A DNA stretch of 64,000 bases, from positions 1,984,001 through 2,048,000 of the forward strand of contig NZ_CP107958.1 of assembly GCF_036075115.1 (NCBI RefSeq). The letters are read 5' to 3'. The notes under the pieces are model-generated. The model ran no database searches. It worked only from the letters and a program-made list of their open reading frames with translations, and had not been told where the DNA came from. This stretch comes from Streptomyces sp. NBC_00377. GTDB taxonomy: Bacteria > Actinomycetota > Actinomycetes > Streptomycetales > Streptomycetaceae. Shown piece by piece: positions 8,418-16,316 of this stretch. Every line of letters starts with the position of its first letter. Positions within the stretch are counted from its first letter, which is position 1. The position numbers and the translations under genes are program-made.

Positions 8418-9354
8418 GCGCACACCGCTGTGGGCGATATTCGTACTGCCCACGCTGCTGATCGTGGTGGCCGTGGTGGTGGCCGGTCTCGATGCGGTTC
8501 TGGCAGCCGGGGCTCGCAACGGGCGGTCCGCGTCCCTGCGGGAGACCGCCGTCCGTGCCTCACGGCCCGGCCGCGAGGCGCTGCGCCACCTCGTCCAACA
8601 GCCGCGTCGGACGCGGGCGTCCGATGTGCCGCTGACACGGATCGGAACCGCTCTCCTGCCCGTCGCCGCCACGCTGGCAGCCGTCGTCCTGCCGCTGGGC
8701 TTCCGGTCGGTGAGCGATCTGCCGGAGGGGATCGTCTGGTTCAACGCGATGGAGGCGTTGGCCTGGGCCGCAGTGTGGCTGGCGGGCTGGGGCCCGAACT
8801 CGGCGCTCTCGCTCATCGGCGGCTACCGGTTCCTCGCTCAGGGCCTGGCGTACGAGCTTCCCCACATGCTCGCGATCACCACCGCCGCACTCGGGGCGGA
8901 ATCGCTACGGGTCGGTGAAGTCGTCGACGCCCAAGCGGGGTTGTGGTTCGCCCTGTGGATGCCGGCCGCCTTCGGGATCTACCTGCTCAGCGCCATGGCA
9001 ATGGCGTTCTGGGGCCCGTTCGACCAGCCCGCCGGAGCAGACCTGGCCGGTGGCGCGGCCGCCGAGCTGTCGGGCGTCGACCGTGTGTTGTTCCTCGGCG
9101 GCCGGTGGCTGCTGCTGGTCGTCGCGGCGTCCTTCAGCGTGCCGTTGTTCCTGGGCGGCGGCCACGGGCCTGTGCTGCCCGGCTGGGCGTGGACGGTACT
9201 CAAGACCGTGGTCGTACTGGTCTTCCTGATCTGGATCCGCCGCAGGATTCCGACCCTGCGCATGGACCGCTATCTGGAGCTGACCTGGGTCGTGTTGACC
9301 CCGTTGGCCATCCTCCAGGCGCTGGTCGTGGCGGTCGTGGTCCTGAACCGATGA
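8410..9354 (+). CDS. nuoH: NADH-quinone oxidoreductase subunit H (NuoH-like)
   Basis: A 314-residue membrane protein from ATG 8410 (GGGGA 6 bp upstream), overlapping the previous stop. NuoH-like stretches are VWFNAMEALAWAAVWLAGWGPNSALSLIGGYRFLAQGLAYELPHMLAITTAAL and GPFDQPAGADLAGG, the latter corresponding to the NuoH region PFDLPEAE-ELVAG. The canonical acidic residues of the quinone chamber are partly replaced (DQPAGADL), so quinone binding may be altered. It is the membrane subunit that would contact the NuoB/D-like protein. Confidence 0.82.
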   Translation: MAERTPLWAIFVLPTLLIVVAVVVAGLDAVLAAGARNGRSASLRETAVRASRPGREALRHLVQQPRRTRASDVPLTRIGTALLPVAATLAAVVLPLGFRSVSDLPEGIVWFNAMEALAWAAVWLAGWGPNSALSLIGGYRFLAQGLAYELPHMLAITTAALGAESLRVGEVVDAQAGLWFALWMPAAFGIYLLSAMAMAFWGPFDQPAGADLAGGAAAELSGVDRVLFLGGRWLLLVVAASFSVPLFLGGGHGPVLPGWAWTVLKTVVVLVFLIWIRRRIPTLRMDRYLELTWVVLTPLAILQALVVAVVVLNR

Positions 9355-9377
9355 CGAGAGCGAGGTGTCGGGCGTAA

Positions 9378-9938
9378 ATGGAAGTCGCCGTCTTCTGGGT
9401 ACTGGCGGTCCTCGCGATCGTCAGCGGCGCGATGGTGTTCCGCTTCGACTCCATGGCCCGCGCGACGTTCTCCCTGCTGACCTCGCTGCTGTGCGTGGGC
9501 GGCCTCGTCGTGCTGCTCGGGCTCGACTATCTCGGCATCGTCATCGTGCTGATGATGACGATCGAGATGGCCATCATGGCCGTCTTCATGGTGATGTACA
9601 TGATGAACCCGGCCGGGCTCATGCCGATGACGATGATGCACAACAAGAAGGGCGCGGCCGTGGTGTGCGGGCTGCTGTTCGCACTGCTGGCCGCCGGGAT
9701 CCTCCTCGCTCCCTGGCCCGGTCGCAGGGGCAGGCCCCCCAAGGACCCGACCATGGATCTCGGCATGTCCCTCATGGGCCCGCAGATGCTCACCATGATG
9801 ACACTCGGCATGGCGCTGTTCGCGACGATCGTGGCCACCGTCCTCCTGGCCACCCGCCGGGGACGCTACGACCGGCTCGGCGACGACCTGCGGGCGCGGC
9901 GCCCGGACGATCCGGTACGAGGCGGTGTCGGCCGATGA
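9378..9938 (+). CDS. nuoJ: NADH-quinone oxidoreductase subunit J (NuoJ-like), methionine-rich
   Basis: A 186-residue protein with five membrane segments and the NuoJ-type sequence LDYLGIVIVLMMTIEMAIMAVFMVMYMMNP. Two loops are rich in methionine: MVMYMMNPAGLMPMTMMHNK and MDLGMSLMGPQMLTMMTLGM. Such Met/His clusters can bind Cu(I), which is notable beside a cupredoxin and a His-rich subunit, but methionine is also common in membrane helices. It ends with a start/stop overlap into nuoK. Confidence 0.82.
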   Translation: MEVAVFWVLAVLAIVSGAMVFRFDSMARATFSLLTSLLCVGGLVVLLGLDYLGIVIVLMMTIEMAIMAVFMVMYMMNPAGLMPMTMMHNKKGAAVVCGLLFALLAAGILLAPWPGRRGRPPKDPTMDLGMSLMGPQMLTMMTLGMALFATIVATVLLATRRGRYDRLGDDLRARRPDDPVRGGVGR

Positions 9939-10240
9939 GTCTGGAGCTTTTCCTGCTGCTGGCCGCCGCACTGTTCTGCGTCGGGCTGTTCGGCGCCCTC
10001 ACCCAGCAGTCGATCGTGATGCTGATGATGGGCCTGGAACTGATGCTGGGCGGGGTGATCCTGGCCGCCGGCACCGTCTGGCACTACATCGCCCCAGCGA
10101 CCGCCGACGGCCAGGTGCTGATCGTCGTAGCTGTCACGGCGATGGCCCTGGAGATGGCGATCGGATTCGCCGTGGTCACCGCCCTGTTCCGGTCGAGGGA
10201 GATCGACATGACCGACATGGCGGCGGAGATGAAGGAGTGA
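9935..10240 (+). CDS. nuoK: NADH-quinone oxidoreductase subunit K (NuoK-like)
   Basis: A 101-residue, three-helix protein of normal NuoK size. It has the pattern GLFGALTQQSIVMLMMGLELMLGGVILAAGT, including the conserved glutamate in helix 2 (GLELML), and a second acidic residue in helix 3 (ALEMAIGFAVV). These form part of the proton path. ATG overlaps the nuoJ stop by 4 bp. Confidence 0.9.
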   Translation: MSLELFLLLAAALFCVGLFGALTQQSIVMLMMGLELMLGGVILAAGTVWHYIAPATADGQVLIVVAVTAMALEMAIGFAVVTALFRSREIDMTDMAAEMKE

Positions 10241-12084
10241 GCGGCCTGCTGTGGGCGCTGGTCGCCGTACCGCTCGGGGCCGGCGTCCTGCTGCTGGTGG
10301 CGGGACACAGGGCCAACCGTGCGGCCCCCGGCGTGGCTCTGGCCGTTTCGGCGGCCGCGACGGGTCTCGCCATCGCGGTGGCCTTCCGGCATACGTCCGT
10401 ACAGGCGCCGCTTCTCGACGGTCTACCGGTCCGCCTGGCCGTGGACGGACTGTCCGGTCTGCTGGTCGTGACGGTCACCGTGGTCACCCTCGCCGTACTC
10501 CTGTTCAGCGCGGCCGAGTTCGGGGCGGACGAAGCTCGAGCCCGCTTCTTCGGGCTGATGCTGCTGTTCGCCGGGAGCATGCTGGTCACGGTCACGGCCG
10601 CGACCCTGCCGGTCCTGCTGATGGGCTGGGAGGTCATGGGCGCCACCTCGTGGGCGCTGATCGGCTACTGGTGGCGGGATCCAGTGCGCACGAGCGCGGC
10701 CGACACCGCGTTCCTCACCACCCGTACCGCGGATCTGGGCCTGTATCTGGCGGCGGGCGCGGCTCTGGCGAGCGGTCGGGACACCACGCTCTCCCTCGAC
10801 GGGCTGGCCCGCGCGGACGACCCGTGGCTGTCGTTCGTCACGGCGGGGCTCGTCGTCGCCGCGTTTGGCAAGTCCGCCCAACTGCCCTTCAGTTTTTGGC
10901 TGTCGAAGGCGATGCAGGGCCCGAGCCCGGTCTCCGCGCTGCTGCACTCGGCGACGATGGTCATCGCGGGGGCGTATCTGCTGCTGCGGACCGGGCCGTT
11001 GCTGGACGCCTCCGGCTGGGGCGACGACCTCGTGGCCTGGGCCGGCGCCGCCACCGCGCTCTGCCTCGGGTTGGTCGCGGTGGCCCAGAGCGACCTCAAG
11101 CAGCTGCTCGCCGCGTCGACGTGCGCCCAGATCGGCTTCATGGTGCTGGCCGCCGGGACCGGCGCGACCACCGGTGGCACCCTACAACTCCTCACCCACG
11201 CGGCCGCGAAGAGCCTGCTGTTCCTGACCGCCGGGGCCTGGCTGACCGCCCTCGCCACGCAACGACTCCCCGAACTGCTGGGCGCCGCACGCCACCATCG
11301 CATCGCGGGCCTGGCCTTCACGGTGGGCGCGCTTTCCTTGGCCGGGTTGCCGCCTCTGTCGCTGTGGGCTGCCAAGGATGTGCTGCTCGCGGGGGCGTTG
11401 GAGACCAGTGGCTGGTTGTACGGCGTCGCGTTGTCCGCCGCCGTGTTGTCGGCGGTCTACAGTGCCAAGGCCCTGTGGTTCGTCTGGCGCCCGGCGGTGC
11501 CGCGGCCCGACGCGCGCCGCGTCCCGGTCGGTGCCGTGGGGCCCCTGGTGCTGCTGGCGCTGGCGTGTGTCGCGCTGACGCCGGTTGCGTTCCCGCCGCT
11601 GCGGGACAGTCTCGGGCGGGTACTGGCCCATTCCGGTCAGCCCGAGCCTCATATCTGGGAGTTCGCGCTCTCCGGGGCTCTTGCTCTGCTGGCGGCCGCG
11701 GTCACCTGGCTCTGGGGCACGCGCCCCCTGCCCGTGCCCGCCCGGGCCAAATCCGGGTTCGCGGACTGGCTGTTGCTGGAGCGCGCTGCCGACGTCCTCC
11801 TGGTCGCTCCTGTGTTGCGGCTCGCGCGGGCCGCCGCCGCGGTCGACGACCGCGTCCTGGACCGTGCCGTCGACGGCTCGGCCGCATCCGCCGTGCGGTT
11901 CGCCCGCTGGACGAACCGAGTCGTCGAACGGGCCATGGACGGCACGGTGTCGGGGGTCGCGTCCGGGACTCGCACGCTCGGCCGCTGGGCCCGTCGCCCG
12001 CAGACCGGGCAGCTGCACCAGTACCTCGCCCAGGCCGTCGCGGCCTTCACCGTCCTCGCCGTCGTGCTCGTCCTCGTGAGGTGA
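10237..12084 (+). CDS. nuoL: NADH-quinone oxidoreductase subunit L (NuoL-like)
   Basis: A 615-residue antiporter-like subunit starting at GTG 10237 in a GTGA overlap with nuoK. Signature sequences are LLMGWEVMGATSWALIGYWW, AFGKSAQLPFSFWLSKAMQGPSPVSALLHSATMVIAGAYLL and AQSDLKQLLAASTCAQIGFMVLAAG. These contain the conserved Glu of helix 5 (GWE) and the Lys of helix 7 (GKSAQ). The C-terminus has the lateral extension typical of NuoL. It would pump protons or exchange cations. Confidence 0.92.
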   Translation: MSGLLWALVAVPLGAGVLLLVAGHRANRAAPGVALAVSAAATGLAIAVAFRHTSVQAPLLDGLPVRLAVDGLSGLLVVTVTVVTLAVLLFSAAEFGADEARARFFGLMLLFAGSMLVTVTAATLPVLLMGWEVMGATSWALIGYWWRDPVRTSAADTAFLTTRTADLGLYLAAGAALASGRDTTLSLDGLARADDPWLSFVTAGLVVAAFGKSAQLPFSFWLSKAMQGPSPVSALLHSATMVIAGAYLLLRTGPLLDASGWGDDLVAWAGAATALCLGLVAVAQSDLKQLLAASTCAQIGFMVLAAGTGATTGGTLQLLTHAAAKSLLFLTAGAWLTALATQRLPELLGAARHHRIAGLAFTVGALSLAGLPPLSLWAAKDVLLAGALETSGWLYGVALSAAVLSAVYSAKALWFVWRPAVPRPDARRVPVGAVGPLVLLALACVALTPVAFPPLRDSLGRVLAHSGQPEPHIWEFALSGALALLAAAVTWLWGTRPLPVPARAKSGFADWLLLERAADVLLVAPVLRLARAAAAVDDRVLDRAVDGSAASAVRFARWTNRVVERAMDGTVSGVASGTRTLGRWARRPQTGQLHQYLAQAVAAFTVLAVVLVLVR

Positions 12085-12089
12085 CCCGT

Positions 12090-13595
12090 ATGCTGACCGC
12101 CCTCGTCTTCGCGCCCACGGCCGTCGCACTGCTGCTCTTCGTCCTGCCCCGACGGACGACTCCGGCGTTCTTCCGCGGTATCTGGGTGGCGGTGTCGGCC
12201 ATCGAACTCACTCTCGTCATCGTGATGTGGGCCGGATACGAAACCGGCGGCGGAATGCAGTACGAGGAACGCGCCCGCTGGATCCCCAGCGCAGGCGTCG
12301 GCTACCACGTCGGCGTCGACGGCCTGTCGCTCCCGCTGCTTGCCCTCACCTGCCTGCTGTTCCTGGCCTGCGCCCTCTACTCACTGCGCGAGAACCGTCG
12401 TATCCGCGAATTCGCCGCCCTGTTCCTCTTCCTCGAGACCACATGCCTCGGTCTGTTCGCGGCCCTGGACCTGATCCTCTTCTTCGTCTTCTTCGACCTG
12501 TCCATCGTGGCGATGTACTTCGTCATCGCCGGCTGGGGCCATCGGCAGGCGGCCCACGCCGCGCTGAAGTTCTTCCTGTACACGTTCATCGGCTCGCTCG
12601 CCCTGCTGCTCGGCTTCATCGGCCTGTACCTCGCCGCGTCCCCGCACACCTTCGACATGGTCGAACTGGCCCGGCAGAACCCGCTCGCCGGACGCTCCGT
12701 CTACGGCGGCCTCGTCCTGCTGGCCGTGGTGGTGGGTCTGGCGGTGAAGACTCCGACGGTGCCGTTCCACACATGGTTGCCGCCGGCCCATGTCGAAGCG
12801 CCGGCCGCCGGTTCGGCGATCCTGGCCGGGGTGCTGCTGAAGATGGGCACCTACGGTTTCATCCGCATCGCCATGCCGATGCTCCCCGAGTCCTGGCGCC
12901 GTTACGCTCTGGTGCTGGTGGTCGTCGGCGTCGTGTCCGTCCTGCACGGTGCCCTGGTCGCCCTCGCGCAGACCGACTTCAAACGGATGGTCGCCTACAC
13001 CTCCGTCAACCACATGGGCTACATCGTCCTCGCAGTCGGCGCGGCCGCTGCGACCGCGGACAGCTCCGAGCAGGCCCGCTCCCTGGCCGTCACCGGGGCG
13101 GTGACACAGATGGTCAGCCACGGGCTGCTCACCGGCGCGCTGTTCCTGCTCGCCGGGGTGCTGTACGAGCGTGGACGGACGTACGACATGACCTCCTACT
13201 CGGGAGTCGCGGGTGCGGCCCCCGTGTTCGCGGCCATGACCGGCGTCGCGGCCTTCGCCTCGCTCGGTCTGCCCGGGTTCTCCGGCTTCATCGCCGAGTT
13301 CCAGATCTTCACCGGAAGTCTCGGACCACGGCCGGTCGCCACCGCGCTCTCGGTACTCGGCATCCTGCTCACGGCCGGGCTCTTCCTGCGGGCGCTGCGG
13401 CAGATCCTCACGGGGCCGCTGCGCCTGCCCGACGCCCCGGGCACCCCACGCGCCTTCCCGGACATGCGCGCGCACGAGAACCTCGCCGTCGTACCGCTGC
13501 TCGTCCTGGCCGTCGTGCTCGGCGTGGCACCACGCTTCCTGCTCGACGTCATCGAGCCGGCCTCGCGCTCCGTCCTGGAGCTGCTCGCCCGATGA
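12090..13595 (+). CDS. nuoM: NADH-quinone oxidoreductase subunit M (NuoM-like)
   Basis: A 501-residue antiporter-like subunit, five bases after nuoL. It has FFVFFDLSIVAMYFVIAGWG, KTPTVPFHTWLPPAHVEAPAAGSAILAGVLLKMGTYGFIRI and ALAQTDFKRMVAYTSVNHMGYIVLAVG. In the first motif the usual helix-5 glutamate (FEL/FEA) reads FFDLS, i.e. aspartate at that place. The other proton-channel residues look intact. Confidence 0.92.
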   Translation: MLTALVFAPTAVALLLFVLPRRTTPAFFRGIWVAVSAIELTLVIVMWAGYETGGGMQYEERARWIPSAGVGYHVGVDGLSLPLLALTCLLFLACALYSLRENRRIREFAALFLFLETTCLGLFAALDLILFFVFFDLSIVAMYFVIAGWGHRQAAHAALKFFLYTFIGSLALLLGFIGLYLAASPHTFDMVELARQNPLAGRSVYGGLVLLAVVVGLAVKTPTVPFHTWLPPAHVEAPAAGSAILAGVLLKMGTYGFIRIAMPMLPESWRRYALVLVVVGVVSVLHGALVALAQTDFKRMVAYTSVNHMGYIVLAVGAAAATADSSEQARSLAVTGAVTQMVSHGLLTGALFLLAGVLYERGRTYDMTSYSGVAGAAPVFAAMTGVAAFASLGLPGFSGFIAEFQIFTGSLGPRPVATALSVLGILLTAGLFLRALRQILTGPLRLPDAPGTPRAFPDMRAHENLAVVPLLVLAVVLGVAPRFLLDVIEPASRSVLELLAR

Positions 13596-15010
13596 CCGAG
13601 ATGAACGAGAACCCACTCGACCTACTGCCCGAGGTGCTCCTTGCCGCGTCGGCGGTGTTCGGCCTGCTGCTGGGCTCCTGGCTGCCGCGTGCCCGTCAGT
13701 GGCTGGTGGGGATGTTGGCGGTCATCGCATGTGTGGCGGGGATCGTCGCGGCGTCGGTAGCCGCAGCGGAGCCCTCCACCACCGCCTTCGGCGAGGCCTT
13801 CGCCGTCGACCCGGTCACGAGTACGTCCAGGATCGTCGTCCTCGGCGGCACTCTCCTGGTCCTCGCTGTCTCCTTCCGCCCACTGCGAGGGGACGCCCGC
13901 GAGAGCGAGTTCTACGTCCTGGTGCAACTGGCGTCCCTCGGCGCGCTGATGATGGCGGGCACCCAGGACCTGCTGCTGCTCGCTGCCGGCTACCTGCTGG
14001 CGAGCATCCCCGCCTATACTCTCGCCGGCTTCCGCAAGGACGGCCCGGGCACCGAGGCGGCCCTCAAGTACTACGTCGTCGGCGCCCTGTTGGGCGTACT
14101 GATGCTGGCCGGGATCACCGTCCTGTACGCGGCCGGGCGCGCCACCGGCTATCCGATGCTCGGGGAAGCGTTCCGCGACGCGCCCAAGGCGCTGCTCGCC
14201 GCCGGAGCCATCGGGTTGCTGGCGGGCGTGCTGTTCAAAGCCGGAGGCGTGCCCGCGCACTTCTGGGTGCCGGACGCCGTGCAGGGCAGCAGCCCGCCGG
14301 TGGCCGCACTGCTCACCACCATTCCGAAGATCGGAGCACTGGCCGCGCTGTTCCGCCTCGGCGACGTTGTGTTCGCAGACAGCACGCTGCCATGGCCCGC
14401 GCTCGTCGCCGTCCTCTCGGCCGCGTCGATGACGCTCGGCAACCTGGGCGCGTTCTTCCAGCAGGACACCAAACGGCTGCTCGCCTACTCGACGATCAGC
14501 CAGGTCGGATACCTGCTCATGCCCGTGGCGGTAGCCGGCCGCTCCGACCTCGCCCAACAGGCACTGCTGTACTACCTCGCGGCCTACACGGTCACCAACC
14601 TCGGCGCGTTCGCCGTGGTCTGCGCGCTCCCCCGCGCGCACACGCTGGACGACTACCGGGGACTCGCCAAGGAGCGCCCACTGCTCGCCGCAAGCCTCGT
14701 CATCTGCCTGCTGGGCCTGGTCGGCACCCCGCCGACGGCGGTCTTCCTCGGCAAACTCGAGGTATTCAGCGCCGCGCTCGAGGGCGGCTACGCCTGGCTC
14801 GCCGTCCTGGCCGCCGTCAACACCGTGGCCTCACTTTTCTACTACCTGCGCTGGATCGTGCCCGCCGTCTCCCGGACCGGGACACCGGGACCTGCCGAGG
14901 GTGACCGCGCGGCGCGCTACGTCGCGTACGGCGCCGCGGCGGTCTCACTCGGACTCGGCCTGGCGGGAGGGCCAGTACTCGACGCGTTGAGCGGACCGAT
15001 CATCCGCTGA
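13592..15010 (+). CDS. nuoN: NADH-quinone oxidoreductase subunit N (NuoN-like)
   Basis: A 472-residue antiporter-like subunit overlapping nuoM by 4 bp. Signatures are EAALKYYVVGALLGVLMLAGITVLYAA, LFKAGGVPAHFWVPDAVQGSSPPVAALLTTIPKIGALAAL and FFQQDTKRLLAYSTISQVGYLLMPVAV. It is the last gene of the cluster. No NuoC, E, F, G or I gene precedes or follows, so the encoded complex lacks the NADH-oxidising module. Confidence 0.92.
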   Translation: MTEMNENPLDLLPEVLLAASAVFGLLLGSWLPRARQWLVGMLAVIACVAGIVAASVAAAEPSTTAFGEAFAVDPVTSTSRIVVLGGTLLVLAVSFRPLRGDARESEFYVLVQLASLGALMMAGTQDLLLLAAGYLLASIPAYTLAGFRKDGPGTEAALKYYVVGALLGVLMLAGITVLYAAGRATGYPMLGEAFRDAPKALLAAGAIGLLAGVLFKAGGVPAHFWVPDAVQGSSPPVAALLTTIPKIGALAALFRLGDVVFADSTLPWPALVAVLSAASMTLGNLGAFFQQDTKRLLAYSTISQVGYLLMPVAVAGRSDLAQQALLYYLAAYTVTNLGAFAVVCALPRAHTLDDYRGLAKERPLLAASLVICLLGLVGTPPTAVFLGKLEVFSAALEGGYAWLAVLAAVNTVASLFYYLRWIVPAVSRTGTPGPAEGDRAARYVAYGAAAVSLGLGLAGGPVLDALSGPIIR

Positions 15011-15210
15011 CGCCGGGGCACAGATCAGCCACACGCCGGAACTGCCCTCCAGCGGCGTCCGGTTCGGCAACGGCTCCGGGGACGGCGCCAGGACGCCAGG
15101 CCGGTAACCGAGCGGCGCCACTCCGCTCTCGGAGCAGCAGGCACTTCTCCGCAGTCGAAGCGGTGGTGAATTTCGGGAGCCGCGTGCATGACAAATCTAG
15201 GATTGCTCCC

Positions 15211-15223
15211 CTAATCTACTTAG
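15211..15223. promoter_or_regulatory. CTAA-N5-TTAG palindrome, copy 4
   Basis: CTAATCTACTTAG, identical to copy 3 upstream of lgt, lies 184 bp before the metalloprotease-like gene. The whole 396-bp gap 15011-15406 holds no supportable gene; a frame from TTG 15227 is open into the protease but has no ribosome site and a non-signal-peptide N-terminus. Confidence 0.6.
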
Positions 15224-15406
15224 CGGTTGATCCCTCTGATCGACTGGAGCCCCACTGGCATGCCCGTGTCGCATGCCGTCCGGTCGAACGGTCAGTCACC
15301 AACGCAACACCTGCACGGTAGTTCGCGATCCTGGCTGCGCCGACGACGAAGGGGCTCATCCGGGGTCGCGTGTGGCTTTCATCCCCAACCACTGAGGAGA
15401 CCCCTC

Positions 15407-16165
15407 GTGCGCATGAAGCTGCTCGCCGCCGTCACCGCCGCGGCCGCCGCCACTCTGACGTTCAGCACCTCCGCCCAGGCCAACCACTCCTGGGGCAGCT
15501 ACCACTGGGCCCGAACGTCCAACCCCTTCACCCTCAAGCTCGGTGACAACCTCAGCTCGACCTGGAAGAGCTACCTGAGCACCGCCTCGTCCGACTGGTC
15601 CACGTCCCAGGTCCTCGACACCACCATCGTGACCGGCCAGTCCAACAACAGCTGCCGGGCCACCACCGGCCGCGTCGAGGTGTGCAACAGAACCTACGGC
15701 AACAACGGCTGGCTGGGCCTCGCCTCGATATCGACGACCGGCGGCAACCACATCAGCTCGGGAACGGTCAAGCTCAACGACACGTACTTCAACACGACGA
15801 CGTACAACACACCGTCGTGGAGAACCATGGTGACGTGCCAGGAGGTCGGTCACACCTTCGGCCTCGACCACCAGGACACGACCCAGACCAACCCCAACCT
15901 GGGCACCTGCATGGACTACACCAACACCCCCGACGGCCCGCCCAGCAACCTCCACCCCAACCCGCACGACTACGACGAGCTGGCGACCATCTACGCCCAC
16001 CTCGACTCCACCAGCACGGTCAACCAGTCCGCGGCCGCACCACAGGTCGGCAACGACAAGGCGAGCTGGGGCAAGCGCGTGGCACACTCCGCGCACGGTG
16101 ACACCTACGTCCGCAACTTCGGCGGCGGCAAGTCGGTGATCACCTTCGTGATCTGGGCGAGCTGA
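15407..16165 (+). CDS. Secreted matrixin-like protein with QExGHxxGxxH motif
   Basis: A 252-residue protein from GTG 15407 (GAGGAGA 6 bp upstream). It has a signal peptide with likely cleavage after AQA (before NHSWG). The zinc-type motif is QEVGHTFGLDH (Gln145 to His155), followed by CMDYT as a possible Met-turn. In matrixins and other metzincins the motif is HExxHxxGxxH; here the first histidine is glutamine. The protein may bind zinc with fewer histidines, use another ligand, or be catalytically weak. Two Cys pairs could form disulfides. It is probably extracellular. It ends before a strong terminator shared with the convergent tyrosinase gene. Confidence 0.72.
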   Translation: MRMKLLAAVTAAAAATLTFSTSAQANHSWGSYHWARTSNPFTLKLGDNLSSTWKSYLSTASSDWSTSQVLDTTIVTGQSNNSCRATTGRVEVCNRTYGNNGWLGLASISTTGGNHISSGTVKLNDTYFNTTTYNTPSWRTMVTCQEVGHTFGLDHQDTTQTNPNLGTCMDYTNTPDGPPSNLHPNPHDYDELATIYAHLDSTSTVNQSAAAPQVGNDKASWGKRVAHSAHGDTYVRNFGGGKSVITFVIWAS

Positions 16166-16240
16166 CGTCCCAACCACGTGGGCGGGGCCGGCCGCCCTCG
16201 CCCATCCAGGAGCCACCAGGCTTGTCAGAAGCACCTCAAC

Positions 16241-16274
16241 AGGACGCCCCGGGCCTTCCGGCCCGGGGCGTCCT
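16241..16274. terminator. Bidirectional hairpin terminator
   Basis: A perfect 15-bp stem (AGGACGCCCCGGGCC) with a TTCC loop between the convergent metalloprotease-like and tyrosinase genes. Confidence 0.85.
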
Positions 16275-16316
16275 GCGTTGGCAGGCGTCATACGCTGCCG
16301 TGCCGATCAGCCACGC

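Noticed and set aside
10251..13595. A 1114-residue open frame across nuoL and nuoM
   Set aside because: Its first part is an Arg/Gly/Pro-rich shadow of nuoL; only the part from 12090 on is NuoM. High GC keeps wrong frames open.
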